Positions 23,770 to 32,167 are shown, counted from the first letter of the stretch. The stretch: DNA of 43,311 nt from Neisseriaceae bacterium HSC-16F19 (GCF_024171525.1 NZ_JALJZY010000019.1:1-43311); one strand, 5' to 3'. Program-made: numbers and translations. The notes: generated from the sequence alone by a model not told the origin.

Positions 23770-24684
23770 CTATACCCCCTTGCCTGCCAGCCTTTCCGTC
23801 AGCTTCTTTTCCAAAAAGTCCACACATACCCGCAATTTGGCGGAGTGATTGAGCCGGTTGGGGTAAACCGCCCAAATATCGGCATCCTGCCAATAATCGG
23901 GCAATACCTGTACCAAACGCCCGGCGGCAATGTCCCGGCCCACATCCCAGCCGGAACGCAGCATAATCCCGTGCCCCTGCTTTGCCCAAAGGCAGACGAT
24001 TTCGCCGTTATTGGAAGCCAAACCGCCTGAAACCTTCACATCGCGGCGGCCTTCGGCGCTGTCGAGACGCCATACGCCGAACGGATGATCCCGCTCTTTG
24101 ATAACCAGACATTGGTGCTGCAATAAGTCAAACAGGCTCTGCGGCGTACCGTAACGGGCAAGATATTCGGGCGACGCGCACAAAATGCGGCGGTTGGCAT
24201 AAATTTTTTTGGCAATCAGATTGGGCGAAATGTGGTTGCCGATGCGGACATCCAAATCCACCTGCTGCTCCAGCATATCGGGAATGGCATCGATGGTATC
24301 GAAACGCAGCTTGATTTTCGGATAGGCGCGGGCGAATTCGGACAACACCGGCGCAACATGGTTGTGCCCGAAACCGACACTGCTGGTGATAGACAGTGCG
24401 CCGCTGGGGTCGCTGCTTTGTGCAGAGAGCGCTTCGTTGATTTCTTCCATCTCGGCCAGGATGCGGGAGCCCCAGCAATAAACGATTTTTCCTTTTTCCG
24501 TCAGCTTGAGCGTGCGCGAGTTGCGATGAAACAAGGCGCAGCCCAAAGTCTGCTCCAAGATTTTAATGCGCTTGCTGATGTAGGCGGGTGACATGCCCAT
24601 CTGGTCGGCTGCTTTGGCAAAGCTTTGATTTTGCGTTACCTGTACAAACACATCCAAGTCTGCAGTTTGCGGGAGTTTGTTCAC
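23770..24684 (-). CDS. LysR-family transcriptional regulator (DmlR-like)
   Basis: This 304-residue LysR regulator has an N-terminal winged HTH (about 8-67, SFAKAADQMGMSPAYISKRIKILEQTLG) and a C-terminal effector-binding domain (about 95-300). It is divergent from the tartrate/D-malate dehydrogenase gene, 95 bases between starts, the same arrangement as dmlR-dmlA in E. coli. It therefore probably activates that gene in response to its substrate, by analogy. The stop lies about 95 bases before the thiC promoter; no clean T-run terminator is seen between them. Confidence 0.92.
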   Translation of the reverse strand: MNKLPQTADLDVFVQVTQNQSFAKAADQMGMSPAYISKRIKILEQTLGCALFHRNSRTLKLTEKGKIVYCWGSRILAEMEEINEALSAQSSDPSGALSITSSVGFGHNHVAPVLSEFARAYPKIKLRFDTIDAIPDMLEQQVDLDVRIGNHISPNLIAKKIYANRRILCASPEYLARYGTPQSLFDLLQHQCLVIKERDHPFGVWRLDSAEGRRDVKVSGGLASNNGEIVCLWAKQGHGIMLRSGWDVGRDIAAGRLVQVLPDYWQDADIWAVYPNRLNHSAKLRVCVDFLEKKLTERLAGKGV

Positions 24685-24716
24685 GATTCGTGTCCTCTTG
24701 ATTTATGGTCGGCTCG

Positions 24717-24744
24717 TTGTCCGGTGCGGTCATAACGTTATACT
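24717..24744 (+). promoter_or_regulatory. Promoter of the dehydrogenase gene
   Basis: TTGTCC, 16-base spacer, TATACT, with a predicted start near 24751 and a 29-base leader. Its place excludes the upstream in-frame start at 24705 and supports ATG 24780. Confidence 0.6.
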
Positions 24745-24779
24745 GGCCACATCTCCCAACTCGGTCAAGGGTGAGCCAC

Positions 24780-25871
24780 ATGGCCAAAACATTGAAAATC
24801 GCCGCCTTGGCAGGCGATGGCATCGGCAAAGAAGTGATGCCGGAAGGCATCAAAGCAGTGCGCGCGGCGCAAGTGCGCTTCGGTCTCGATATTGAGATTG
24901 ACCATTTCGACTGGGCCAGCTGCGATTATTATCTGCAACACGGCACCATGCTGCCCGAAAACTGGTTTGATGTGCTATGCGGCTACGATGCCATCTATTT
25001 CGGCGCAGTCGGCTGGCCGCAAACCGTGCCCGACCACATTTCTTTGTGGGGCTCTTTGTTACAGTTCCGGCGCAGCTTCGACCAATATGTGAATCTGCGC
25101 CCGGTGCGCCTGCTGCCCGGCGTACCCTGCCCGCTGGCAGGCAAGCAGCCGGGCGATATTGATTTTATGATTGTGCGCGAAAACACCGAAGGTGAATATT
25201 CTTCCTTGGGCGGCCGCATCTTTGAAGGTACCGACCGCGAAGTGGTATTGCAGGAATCGGTTTTCACCCGTCACGGCACCGACCGCATTCTGAAATACGC
25301 ATTTGAGCTGGCGCAAAGCCGGCCGCGCCAAAAGCTCACTGCGGCCACCAAATCCAACGGCCTGGCCGTCAGCATGCCCTATTGGGACGAGCGCACCGCC
25401 GCCATGGCCGAACACTATCCCGATGTTGCTTGGGACAAGCAGCATGTAGACATTCTGGCCGCGCGTTTTGTGCTGAAACCGGAGCAGTTTGATGTGGTGG
25501 TGGCCTCCAATCTGTTTGGCGACATTCTTTCCGACTTGGGCCCTGCCTGCACCGGCACCATCGGCCTGGCTGCTTCGGCCAATCTCAATCCCGAGCGTCG
25601 GTTCCCTTCCCTTTTTGAGCCTGTGCACGGCTCGGCACCCGATATTTACGGGCAAAACATTGCCAATCCGATTGCCATGATTTGGTCGGGCGCAATGATG
25701 CTGGATTTTCTCGGCAACGGTGATACCGCCTACCGCCGCGCACACGATGCCGTGATGCAGGCGGTGGAGCAGGTCTTGGCAACCGGCCCGCACACTCCCG
25801 ATTTGCGCGGCGCCGCTTCCACTGCGGAAGTGGGCGATGCCGTGGCGCAGCTGATTATAAAGGCTGCCTGA
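24780..25871 (+). CDS. Tartrate / D-malate dehydrogenase (decarboxylating)
   Basis: This 363-residue NAD-dependent beta-decarboxylating dehydrogenase of the isocitrate/isopropylmalate family is closest in layout to DmlA and TtuC. MAKTLKIAALAGDGIGKEVMPEG is the N-terminus; the substrate-binding Arg cluster is in VNLRPVRLLPG and IVRENTEGEYSSLGG; the metal-binding Asp residues lie in ASNLFGDILSDLGPA; and FEPVHGSAPDIYGQNIANP is the cofactor loop. It should oxidise D-malate, tartrate or a related 2-hydroxyacid. The start ATG 24780 follows AAGG. The final codons and stop (AAG GCT GCC TGA) are part of an uptake word. Two genes follow on the same strand. Confidence 0.92.
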   Translation: MAKTLKIAALAGDGIGKEVMPEGIKAVRAAQVRFGLDIEIDHFDWASCDYYLQHGTMLPENWFDVLCGYDAIYFGAVGWPQTVPDHISLWGSLLQFRRSFDQYVNLRPVRLLPGVPCPLAGKQPGDIDFMIVRENTEGEYSSLGGRIFEGTDREVVLQESVFTRHGTDRILKYAFELAQSRPRQKLTAATKSNGLAVSMPYWDERTAAMAEHYPDVAWDKQHVDILAARFVLKPEQFDVVVASNLFGDILSDLGPACTGTIGLAASANLNPERRFPSLFEPVHGSAPDIYGQNIANPIAMIWSGAMMLDFLGNGDTAYRRAHDAVMQAVEQVLATGPHTPDLRGAASTAEVGDAVAQLIIKAA

Positions 25872-25920
25872 AAGCTGTATTTCTTCCCCCCGACCAAACC
25901 AACCTACAAGGAGAAACAAA

Positions 25921-27114
25921 ATGAGTTCATCATTAATGCAGGGTTTTCCGCCCGCTCCGGATGCCCAAGTCGATTTGGGCAACTGGCGCACGCCCCCGTT
26001 CAACCGCTGGGCATACAGCCATGTGAGCGAGATTGTGCCCTCGGCGCTGATCTATAACCGCCCCGAATCCGTGCAAAGCCTGCCTGAAAAGCCGGTGGAA
26101 ATTCAGAGCTTCGCTGTGGAAGACCAAGGCAAACAGCTCTCTTTCCAAGAATGGCTGGCAGCCACCTATACCGACGGCATCGTTGTATTAAAAAACGGCG
26201 CGGTCATTTATGAGCAGTATTTCGGGGAGCTTAAGCGCGAAACCCCGCATATTTTGATGTCGATTTCCAAGTCGTTTACCGCTTTGGTGGCCGGTGTGCT
26301 GGCCAAGCAAGGCATCTTGAACGTCGACAGCCGTATCGACGGGATTATTCCCGAAATCAAAAACAGCGCTTATGCGGGCGCCACGGTACGCAATCTGCTC
26401 GACATGCGCGTAGGCGTGGATTTTGAAGAAAACTATCTGGCCAGCGACGGCAAAATCATCGAATACCGCAAAGCGCAAAACTGGAATCCGCTTAACCCCG
26501 GCGACAGCGCCCGCAATTTGCGCGAGTTTTTCCCCATCTTGAAAGAAACCGACGGCGAACACAATCAGCGCTTCCATTACGCCTCGCCCAATACCGATCT
26601 CCTGGGCTGGGTGCTGGAGCGGGTATCCGGCAAACGCTTTGCCGATTTGGCGGGCGAGCTGATTTGGAAGCCTTTGGGCGCGGAACAGCTGGCCTATATC
26701 ACCGTCGACCGCACCGGTGCGCCGCGCTGTGCGGGCGGCATCTGCACCACCACCCGCGACTTGGCGCGCTTGGGCAGGCTGTTTGCCACCGGCGGGCAGG
26801 CGAACGGGGTTGAAGTGGTACCCGAAAGCTGGCTGCAAGACATTCTCACCGCGGATACCCGCGAAGCGTGGGACACAGGCGATTTCTACGATTTCTACAA
26901 CCAGGCGCCCATGCATTACCGCAGCAAATGGTATGTCGAACACGGTGAGCACAAAATGGTGTTCGGCTTGGGCGTATTCGGCCAAAACGTGTTTGTCGAG
27001 CCGGAAAACGATTTGGTGATTGCCAAATTCTCTTCGCAGCCGCTGCCCTTGGATCAGGATTTCAACACGCTCACCCACAAAGGTATCAACCGGCTGCGCG
27101 AACTGTTACGCTGA
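25921..27114 (+). CDS. NylB-like serine hydrolase (beta-lactamase fold)
   Basis: This 397-residue class C beta-lactamase-fold hydrolase has no signal peptide. SISK (Ser114-Lys117) is the SxxK nucleophile/base pair, and Tyr220 in HYASPNTDLLGW is the YxN/YxS-type second motif. Size and motif spacing closely resemble 6-aminohexanoate-dimer hydrolase (NylB), an amidase/esterase. The natural substrate is presumably a small amide or ester; nylon-oligomer hydrolysis should not be assumed. A strong AAGGAG site precedes ATG 25921, 49 bases after the dehydrogenase. A variant uptake word lies inside at 26077-26088. Probable three-gene unit with the dehydrogenase and the SDR. Confidence 0.88.
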   Translation: MSSSLMQGFPPAPDAQVDLGNWRTPPFNRWAYSHVSEIVPSALIYNRPESVQSLPEKPVEIQSFAVEDQGKQLSFQEWLAATYTDGIVVLKNGAVIYEQYFGELKRETPHILMSISKSFTALVAGVLAKQGILNVDSRIDGIIPEIKNSAYAGATVRNLLDMRVGVDFEENYLASDGKIIEYRKAQNWNPLNPGDSARNLREFFPILKETDGEHNQRFHYASPNTDLLGWVLERVSGKRFADLAGELIWKPLGAEQLAYITVDRTGAPRCAGGICTTTRDLARLGRLFATGGQANGVEVVPESWLQDILTADTREAWDTGDFYDFYNQAPMHYRSKWYVEHGEHKMVFGLGVFGQNVFVEPENDLVIAKFSSQPLPLDQDFNTLTHKGINRLRELLR

Positions 27115-27144
27115 CCATACCGCCAAAAACAGGAGAAACTCATC

Positions 27145-27909
27145 ATGAACCGATTAAAAGACAAAGTCGTCCTTGTCACCGGCGGTGCATCGGGCATAGG
27201 CAAAGCCGTTGTTTCGCTTTTTGCCGCCCAAGGCGCCAAAGTGGCCATTACCGACATCAACGAAGCAGACGGCCAAGCCTTGGTCGAAGAGCTTAAAGCA
27301 CAAGGCCGGGAAGTGCGGTTTTGGCGGCTGGACGTATCGCAGGAAGACAACTGCCGCCAAGTTGTCGACGACATCGCCCGCACCTTCGGCAGGGTGGATA
27401 TTCTGATCAACAATGCCGGCTTGACAGGCAAGGATACCGCCACCCACGAAACCGATACGGCCGATTGGGATCGCGTGTTTGCCATTGATGTGAAAGGCGT
27501 CTTCTTTATGACCAAATACGCCGTGCCGCTGATGCGGCAAAACGGCGGCGGCGCCATTGTCAATATGTCTTCCATTTTCGGCCTGATCGGGGCGCGGGCT
27601 GTGGAAATGTCGGCCTATCACGCCGCCAAAGCGGCCGTGGTCGGCATGACCCGGCGCGATGCGGTGTCTTATGCCAAAGACCGAATCCGTGTCAATTCCC
27701 TGCATCCGGGCACGATTCTGACCCCGCTGGTGGAAGAAATCATGCACAACACGCCCACCTATGAAGCCATGATGGCGGATTTGCATGCAACGCCTTATTT
27801 CGGCACGCCCGAAGACGTGGCCTATGCCGCCTTATTCCTGGCTTCCGACGAAGCGCGCTTTATCACCGGCGTACAGCTGCCGGTAGATGGCGGTTATACG
27901 GCGCAATAA
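27145..27909 (+). CDS. Short-chain dehydrogenase/reductase
   Basis: This 254-residue classical SDR has TGGASGIG (12-19) for NAD(P) binding, the NNAG motif (89-92), the catalytic Ser of NMSSIFG, Tyr158 and Lys162 in SAYHAAKAA, and the C-terminal FLASDEARFITGVQLPVDGG segment. Acidic Asp38 at the end of the second strand (ITDINE) suggests NAD rather than NADP. The alcohol or ketone substrate is unknown. An AGGAG site precedes ATG 27145. It is the last gene of the plus-strand unit, ended by a bidirectional hairpin at 27930. Confidence 0.93.
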   Translation: MNRLKDKVVLVTGGASGIGKAVVSLFAAQGAKVAITDINEADGQALVEELKAQGREVRFWRLDVSQEDNCRQVVDDIARTFGRVDILINNAGLTGKDTATHETDTADWDRVFAIDVKGVFFMTKYAVPLMRQNGGGAIVNMSSIFGLIGARAVEMSAYHAAKAAVVGMTRRDAVSYAKDRIRVNSLHPGTILTPLVEEIMHNTPTYEAMMADLHATPYFGTPEDVAYAALFLASDEARFITGVQLPVDGGYTAQ

Positions 27910-27929
27910 GTCTTGCAGCCGGAACTGAA

Positions 27930-27962
27930 AAAAGCCTGCCTGAACCATTCAGGCAGGCTTTT
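27930..27962. terminator. Bidirectional terminator built of the variant word AGCCTGCCTGAA
   Basis: AGCCTGCCTGAA (27933-27944) and its inverse (27948-27959) make a 12-bp stem flanked by A and T runs between the convergent SDR and CobW genes. It overlaps the last codons and stop of the CobW gene. Confidence 0.85.
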
Positions 27963-28953
27963 CCAATTGCAATACTTTTTCCAAAGCGCGTTTGATTTGT
28001 TCGGGATCGATGCCGTCGGTAATAAACACCAATCGTGAGCGGCGGTCGTCATCCGGCCATTCGGGCAGATGCTCGGGCGGGTGGATGAAGTTTTGCACGG
28101 CATTGAGCAGCATAGGCTGGTCGCTGCCCGCCACTTTCAGCAAACCCTTGATGCGCAGGATATGGTTGCCGTGCCGGTGCATCAGCAGCGACAGCCACAC
28201 CGCAAAGCGCGACCAGTCCGGTGTTTGCTCGAAAGCCAGCGCAAAGCTGTTAATCCCTGTTCCCGCCTGGTGCAGCGATACGGCGCGAAAAACGCTTTTT
28301 CCGCCCTGCCCGGCCGCAGTGGCCAGCGTTTTGCGCGGCGACATCAAAACATCCCACGGGTGACGGTTGTCTGCATCACTGATGATTTGCGCTTCCGGCG
28401 CAATCGCGGCCAATTGCTCCCGCAAATTTTGCAATGCGGCGGCGTGGTTTTGCAAAGCGGTTTTGGTAATCACCAGATAATCCGCCATCGCCGCCTGCCG
28501 CACCGCCGTCGCCCTGTCGGCCAGCTGTTGCAGCCCGTTGAGTGCGTCTACGGTGGTGATGATGTTTTCCATGCGGAAATGATGCTGGAACATGGGATCG
28601 CTGCGCAAAGTCATCATCACCGGCAAAGGGTCGGAAGCGCCGGAAGTTTCAATCAGCAAACGGTCAAACGCAGGAATTTCGCCCTTGTCGCGGGCATTGA
28701 GCAAGCCTTTGAGCGTATCGCGCAAACTTTCGTGCACCGTACAGCAGATGCAGCCGTTTTTAATCACCACCTTGGTGCCTTCGACATTTTTGGCCAGCAA
28801 ATGATCCAAGCCGACTTCGCCGAACTCATTGATCAATACCGCCGCCCGCACGCCGCGCGGATCGGCCAGCAAGCGGTTGAGCAGCGTGGTTTTGCCGCTG
28901 CCGAGAAAGCCCGTCAGCAAAGTAACGGGAATGGCTGCCTGAATATTGTCCAT
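27949..28953 (-). CDS. CobW/COG0523-family GTPase (metal chaperone)
   Basis: This 334-residue P-loop GTPase has Walker A GFLGSGKTT (15-23), the metal-binding CICC motif (68-71), switch/Walker B LLIETSGASDPLPV, and a base-recognition segment around VITKTALQNH. A CobW C-terminal domain is at about 225-330. The family includes zinc and other metal insertases such as ZNG1/ZigA and YjiA. Here the client could be a metal-dependent enzyme of the same operon, such as the deacetylase-family hydrolase; this is inference. The protein ends ...EKPA with its stop formed by the variant uptake word. The upstream gene ends 14 bases before its start. Confidence 0.9.
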   Translation of the reverse strand: MDNIQAAIPVTLLTGFLGSGKTTLLNRLLADPRGVRAAVLINEFGEVGLDHLLAKNVEGTKVVIKNGCICCTVHESLRDTLKGLLNARDKGEIPAFDRLLIETSGASDPLPVMMTLRSDPMFQHHFRMENIITTVDALNGLQQLADRATAVRQAAMADYLVITKTALQNHAAALQNLREQLAAIAPEAQIISDADNRHPWDVLMSPRKTLATAAGQGGKSVFRAVSLHQAGTGINSFALAFEQTPDWSRFAVWLSLLMHRHGNHILRIKGLLKVAGSDQPMLLNAVQNFIHPPEHLPEWPDDDRRSRLVFITDGIDPEQIKRALEKVLQLEKPA

Positions 28954-28967
28954 AAACCCGCCTTTAT

Positions 28968-29255
28968 TCAGAATGCCAAGGGATCGGGCGGCACCCGCCC
29001 GATGCGGTCGGCTTCAATCCATACATGTGCCAGGTTGGCTACCGTAACACTTTTACCGGTCAGGCCGGAGAGTATGAGTATGCCGCCCCGGTCACTCAAC
29101 TTTAAACCGCCGGGCGCAAGCAGCTCGTTCACCAGCATAATGCGGCGGCGTTTTTCCGCCATCCTTTCATGCGCTTGCAGACGGCTGTTGTCATGTTGGC
29201 CGAAACCTTCGGTCCAATCCCGGTTGTTTTGCAAAATCCCGCAACCTGCGCACAT
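28968..29255 (-). CDS. Small CxxC protein linked to the CobW GTPase
   Basis: This 95-residue protein starts MCAGCGILQNNRDWTEGFG: a CxxC motif at the very N-terminus, followed by basic and beta-rich segments (GGILILSGLTGKSVTVANLAHVW). It is cytoplasmic, with no membrane segment. I do not recognise a named family. Its tight placement between CobW (14 bases) and the DUF1097 gene (12 bases) suggests joint function, and the N-terminal CxxC with a possible His (H21) could be the metal site served by CobW. That is inference. Confidence 0.65.
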   Translation of the reverse strand: MCAGCGILQNNRDWTEGFGQHDNSRLQAHERMAEKRRRIMLVNELLAPGGLKLSDRGGILILSGLTGKSVTVANLAHVWIEADRIGRVPPDPLAF

Positions 29256-29267
29256 CGCATACTCCTT

Positions 29268-29789
29268 TCAAAGCCGGGGCTGCGCCCGCTCATACCACCC
29301 GCGAAAAGCAATCGTCATCCAGCCGAACAGCAGACCCAGCGTCAAATAAACCATTTCCGTTAAGAAGATATTGCCATAACTGGCGCCGGGCACATAGCTC
29401 ATACAGGCAAAAAATGCCGCCGCACTGACATAAATGGCGGGAATCAGGTTGAACAATTTCGGCGCCAGCTCCAGCAAAAACAACACAGTGGCAATAATCA
29501 AAATCGCCAGCGGCGCTGCCCAAAAGCCCAGAGCGGCCCAAGCACCCGCCATTTCCATAATGGCTATCGAAGCAACAATGCCGATAATGAAAGCCACCCA
29601 TGCACGTATGCCGTCGGCCACCGTGCAGCCCACCATAAAATAAGTGGCCCAGGCAAGAAAGGAAACCCAAGCAAAACCCAGATTGCCGGCAGGCGGCAGC
29701 ACCGGGCTGATGCCTTGGTTGATGACTTGGATAACGCAAGCCTGCACGCCCACAAACAGCGCGATCCAAAAATGGTTCAAAAACTTCAT
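29268..29789 (-). CDS. DUF1097-family membrane protein
   Basis: This 173-residue inner-membrane protein starts MKFLNHFWIALFVGVQACVIQVI at 29789 behind GGGAG, with about five to six hydrophobic helices. It contains the Gly-rich, small-residue pattern of the DUF1097 family (YcdZ-like). It may be a small transporter or facilitator for the compound metabolised by the cluster; no substrate is known. It is 12 bases upstream of the CxxC protein gene and about 150 bases downstream of the deacetylase gene on the same strand. Confidence 0.78.
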   Translation of the reverse strand: MKFLNHFWIALFVGVQACVIQVINQGISPVLPPAGNLGFAWVSFLAWATYFMVGCTVADGIRAWVAFIIGIVASIAIMEMAGAWAALGFWAAPLAILIIATVLFLLELAPKLFNLIPAIYVSAAAFFACMSYVPGASYGNIFLTEMVYLTLGLLFGWMTIAFRGWYERAQPRL

Positions 29790-29898
29790 CACACTATCTC
29801 CCGAGTGCCTGTACCGCAAAACGCATACAGGCTTTTATTCTTTATGCAGATAAAAGCAAAGCGGCGAAAAAGCCGCTTTAATGTATCTTGTGTTGATG

Positions 29899-29940
29899 TT
29901 TCAGGCAGGCTTTAAAATCAGACCCAAGCCTGCCTGAAAA
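29899..29940 (-). terminator. Inverted pair of the variant word AGCCTGCCTGAA
   Basis: TTCAGGCAGGCT (29900-29911) and AGCCTGCCTGAA (29927-29938) form a 12-bp stem with a 15-base loop just after the deacetylase gene. No T-run is present, so termination may be partial and allow read-through into the DUF1097 gene. Confidence 0.5.
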
Positions 29941-29942
29941 GC

Positions 29943-30854
29943 TTACAAGCCGCTTACACCGCCCACTTCGATGCCGCTGCCAAACGGCGCACGGCGGCGG
30001 AAATCGTCGGCAATTTCCTGCATGGTCACAAAACGCACGCCCGAATGCGCCGCCATATGATCAAGCAAGCGCTCCAGCATCATCAGCACATGCGGTTTGC
30101 CCGCGCTGTCCGGATGCAGGCAGATGGGAAAAATCGCATAATCGTGGTGGCGGTAAACCCAGTCAAACTGGTCTTGCCAGATTTCGCCGAGCTGGCGGCC
30201 GGTAACCCAGCCGTGGCTTTGCGCCATGGCTTTCACAAACATGGTCGGCGGTGCATCGTCCAGATGCCAGCTGCACGGGATTTCCACCAAATCCACATAT
30301 TCGCCCGCCTGCCAAGGGTGCATCCAATCGGCGGCGCGGCCGGAATAATCAATCTTGCTCCAGCTGTCGCCCACGCGCAGATAATGCGGATGGTAGTCGT
30401 CTTCCATCAGGGAAGAGTCGTAAGAAATGCCGCGCTCCAGCAGTAATTCCACCGAATTGGGGCTCAATTCCCACCAAGGCGCCATATAACCCGTGGGTGC
30501 CTTACCGCTCATGCGCTTAATCACATCAATCGTACGGTCGAGCACTTCCGTTTCCTGCTCGCGCGTCATCGCCAGCGGGTTTTCATGCATATAGCCGTGG
30601 ATGCCGATTTCATGGCCGTCTTTGATAATCATCTCGGCCGCTTTGGGAAAGCTCTCCATCGAATGGCCGGTTACGCCCCAAGTGCCTTTAATATCATAGC
30701 GGCGCATCAGCTCCAGCAAGCGCGGCACACCGCGCTTGGCGGCAAACACACCGCGCGAAATATCGCAGGGCGAGTCTTCGCCGCCAAACGATCCCAGCCA
30801 TAAAGCCACCGCATCAAAGTGCGGATTCAAAGTAACCAGAATTTCTTTTGCCAT
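29943..30854 (-). CDS. Polysaccharide deacetylase (CE4/NodB) family hydrolase
   Basis: This 303-residue cytoplasmic protein (no signal peptide) has a NodB-homology barrel. The usual TFDDG is replaced by NPHFDA (Asp14), and the His cluster is HEIGIHGYMHEN (H81, H86, H90). The closest layout is the HpPgdA/PuuE-like branch, whose members act on small molecules such as allantoin or on unknown cyclic amides rather than on cell-wall sugars. PCSWHLDDAP and ICLHPDSAGKPH are further conserved-looking stretches. A good AGGAG site precedes ATG 30854. It is the first gene of the minus-strand run leading to DUF1097, the CxxC protein and CobW. The substrate is unknown. Confidence 0.85.
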   Translation of the reverse strand: MAKEILVTLNPHFDAVALWLGSFGGEDSPCDISRGVFAAKRGVPRLLELMRRYDIKGTWGVTGHSMESFPKAAEMIIKDGHEIGIHGYMHENPLAMTREQETEVLDRTIDVIKRMSGKAPTGYMAPWWELSPNSVELLLERGISYDSSLMEDDYHPHYLRVGDSWSKIDYSGRAADWMHPWQAGEYVDLVEIPCSWHLDDAPPTMFVKAMAQSHGWVTGRQLGEIWQDQFDWVYRHHDYAIFPICLHPDSAGKPHVLMMLERLLDHMAAHSGVRFVTMQEIADDFRRRAPFGSGIEVGGVSGL

Positions 30855-30978
30855 AATAAGTTTCTCCTGAATATAAAGGCCAAAGACAGGCTGCCCGGCA
30901 GCCGTGAAAGCATCATAACTGACTATTGTTACAACAAACTATGCTGCAAACGTAAAGGCAAACAACACAAAGTGTGTT

Positions 30979-31049
30979 CTAGGGCAAACTGACAATTCGT
31001 TCACGGCTGCTTTTTTGTCAAACGCGCCCGAATTGTCAGTTCGCCCTAG
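30979..31049. repeat. TAGGGC-type MITE, short form (71 bp)
   Basis: The inverted ends are 21 bases with one difference (CTAGGGCAAACTGACAATTC at the left). The first internal bases match the long form at 23351, then jump to the right end, so it looks like an internal-deletion derivative. It occupies the roughly 400-base gap upstream of the deacetylase gene; I see no gene in the rest of that gap. Confidence 0.75.
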
Positions 31050-31210
31050 TAGAAAAGCATTTATATGGTCGGATAAGCCCAAACGGGACAAGGCAGTCAA
31101 AATGCAGCCGCAGGAGATCCCAACGGGGCAGCAAATTCACATCGTTCTGTGTTTTTTCGACTATGTATTGGTATGACTGTCGGCATCCTGACGAAACCCG
31201 CATTATGAAA

Positions 31211-31241
31211 AAGGCTGCCTGAAACATTTTCAGGCAGCCTT
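31211..31241 (-). terminator. Uptake-sequence inverted pair after the OmpA-like gene
   Basis: AAGGCTGCCTGAAA and its inverse with a short loop, 20 bases beyond the stop codon of the minus-strand OmpA-like lipoprotein gene. Confidence 0.75.
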
Positions 31242-31260
31242 GTTTTCCATCCGCACGCGT

Positions 31261-31917
31261 TTATTGCGTTACTTGCGGATTAATCAAAATTTCCACACGG
31301 CGGTTTTTGGCACGGCCTTCCACGGTGTTGTTGCTGGCTATCGGCTGGCGCGAGCCGTAACCCGTGGTGCGCATGCGGTTGGAGGCCACACCGCGGTTGT
31401 AGAGGAAATCGGCCACGGAACGGGCGCGGTTTTCAGACAGCGGGTTGTTGATGGCATCCGAGCCGGTGCTGTCGGTGTGTCCGGCAATGGTGATGGTGGT
31501 GTCGGTGTATTTGGCCAGCACTTCCGCCACCGAAGTCAGCGACGAAGTCGCCGCCGGGCTCAGCGCGGCGCTGCCGGTGGCGAAGGTGATGTTTTCCGGC
31601 ATCACCAGCTTGATTTGGTCGCCCACGCGCTCCACTTCCACCTGGCTGTTGGCCAGTTTGTCGCGCAGCAGTTTTTCCTGGTAATCCATATAACCGCCCA
31701 CACCGGCGCCGATGGCACCGCAGGCCAGTGCCGAATTGCGCGCGCCTTTGCTGCCGTGGGTGACCGCGCCGACAATACCGCAGGTGGCTGCGGCGCCCAA
31801 GCCGTACATGGCGGTTTTGCTCACGCGTTGCTGGCCGGTGGTCGGGTCGGTGACACAGCCGCTCAATACCAGGGCAGCCAGGGCCGCGCCGGCGGCCAGA
31901 GAAGTACGGATTTGCAT
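31261..31917 (-). CDS. OmpA-family lipoprotein (Pal/YiaD-like)
   Basis: This 218-residue lipoprotein has lipobox VLSGC (Cys21) and starts MQIRTSLAAG at 31917 behind AAGGA. A Gly-rich zipper region (about 45-80) is followed by an OmpA peptidoglycan-binding domain (about 110-215) with ITIAGHTDSTGSDAINNPLSENRARSV and GYGSRQPIASNNTVEGRAKNRRVEI, including the diaminopimelate-binding Asp and Arg. It anchors the outer membrane to peptidoglycan. The layout resembles E. coli YiaD. Single-gene unit with a DUS-pair terminator. Confidence 0.92.
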   Translation of the reverse strand: MQIRTSLAAGAALAALVLSGCVTDPTTGQQRVSKTAMYGLGAAATCGIVGAVTHGSKGARNSALACGAIGAGVGGYMDYQEKLLRDKLANSQVEVERVGDQIKLVMPENITFATGSAALSPAATSSLTSVAEVLAKYTDTTITIAGHTDSTGSDAINNPLSENRARSVADFLYNRGVASNRMRTTGYGSRQPIASNNTVEGRAKNRRVEILINPQVTQ

Positions 31918-32167
31918 AGTGATGTCCTTTTCTTTCTTGTCTGAAACAGGGAAAACCGCCGCAGGCGGCGGCCGGTACGCGCGCACCTTAGCCCACAAAG
32001 CCGCTACGGCTCAAGAGGCAGCACGCCCCGGCAGCGCGGTTTTTACACAGCCACTGCGGCTTTTAACCCCGATTTGGAACGTCTTTACATTTGCTTGACA
32101 CCGGCTGTGGAGCTTTCAGGCAGCCGCTATCCGTATGCCGGTATTTTATTAAATTATTCAATCGATA

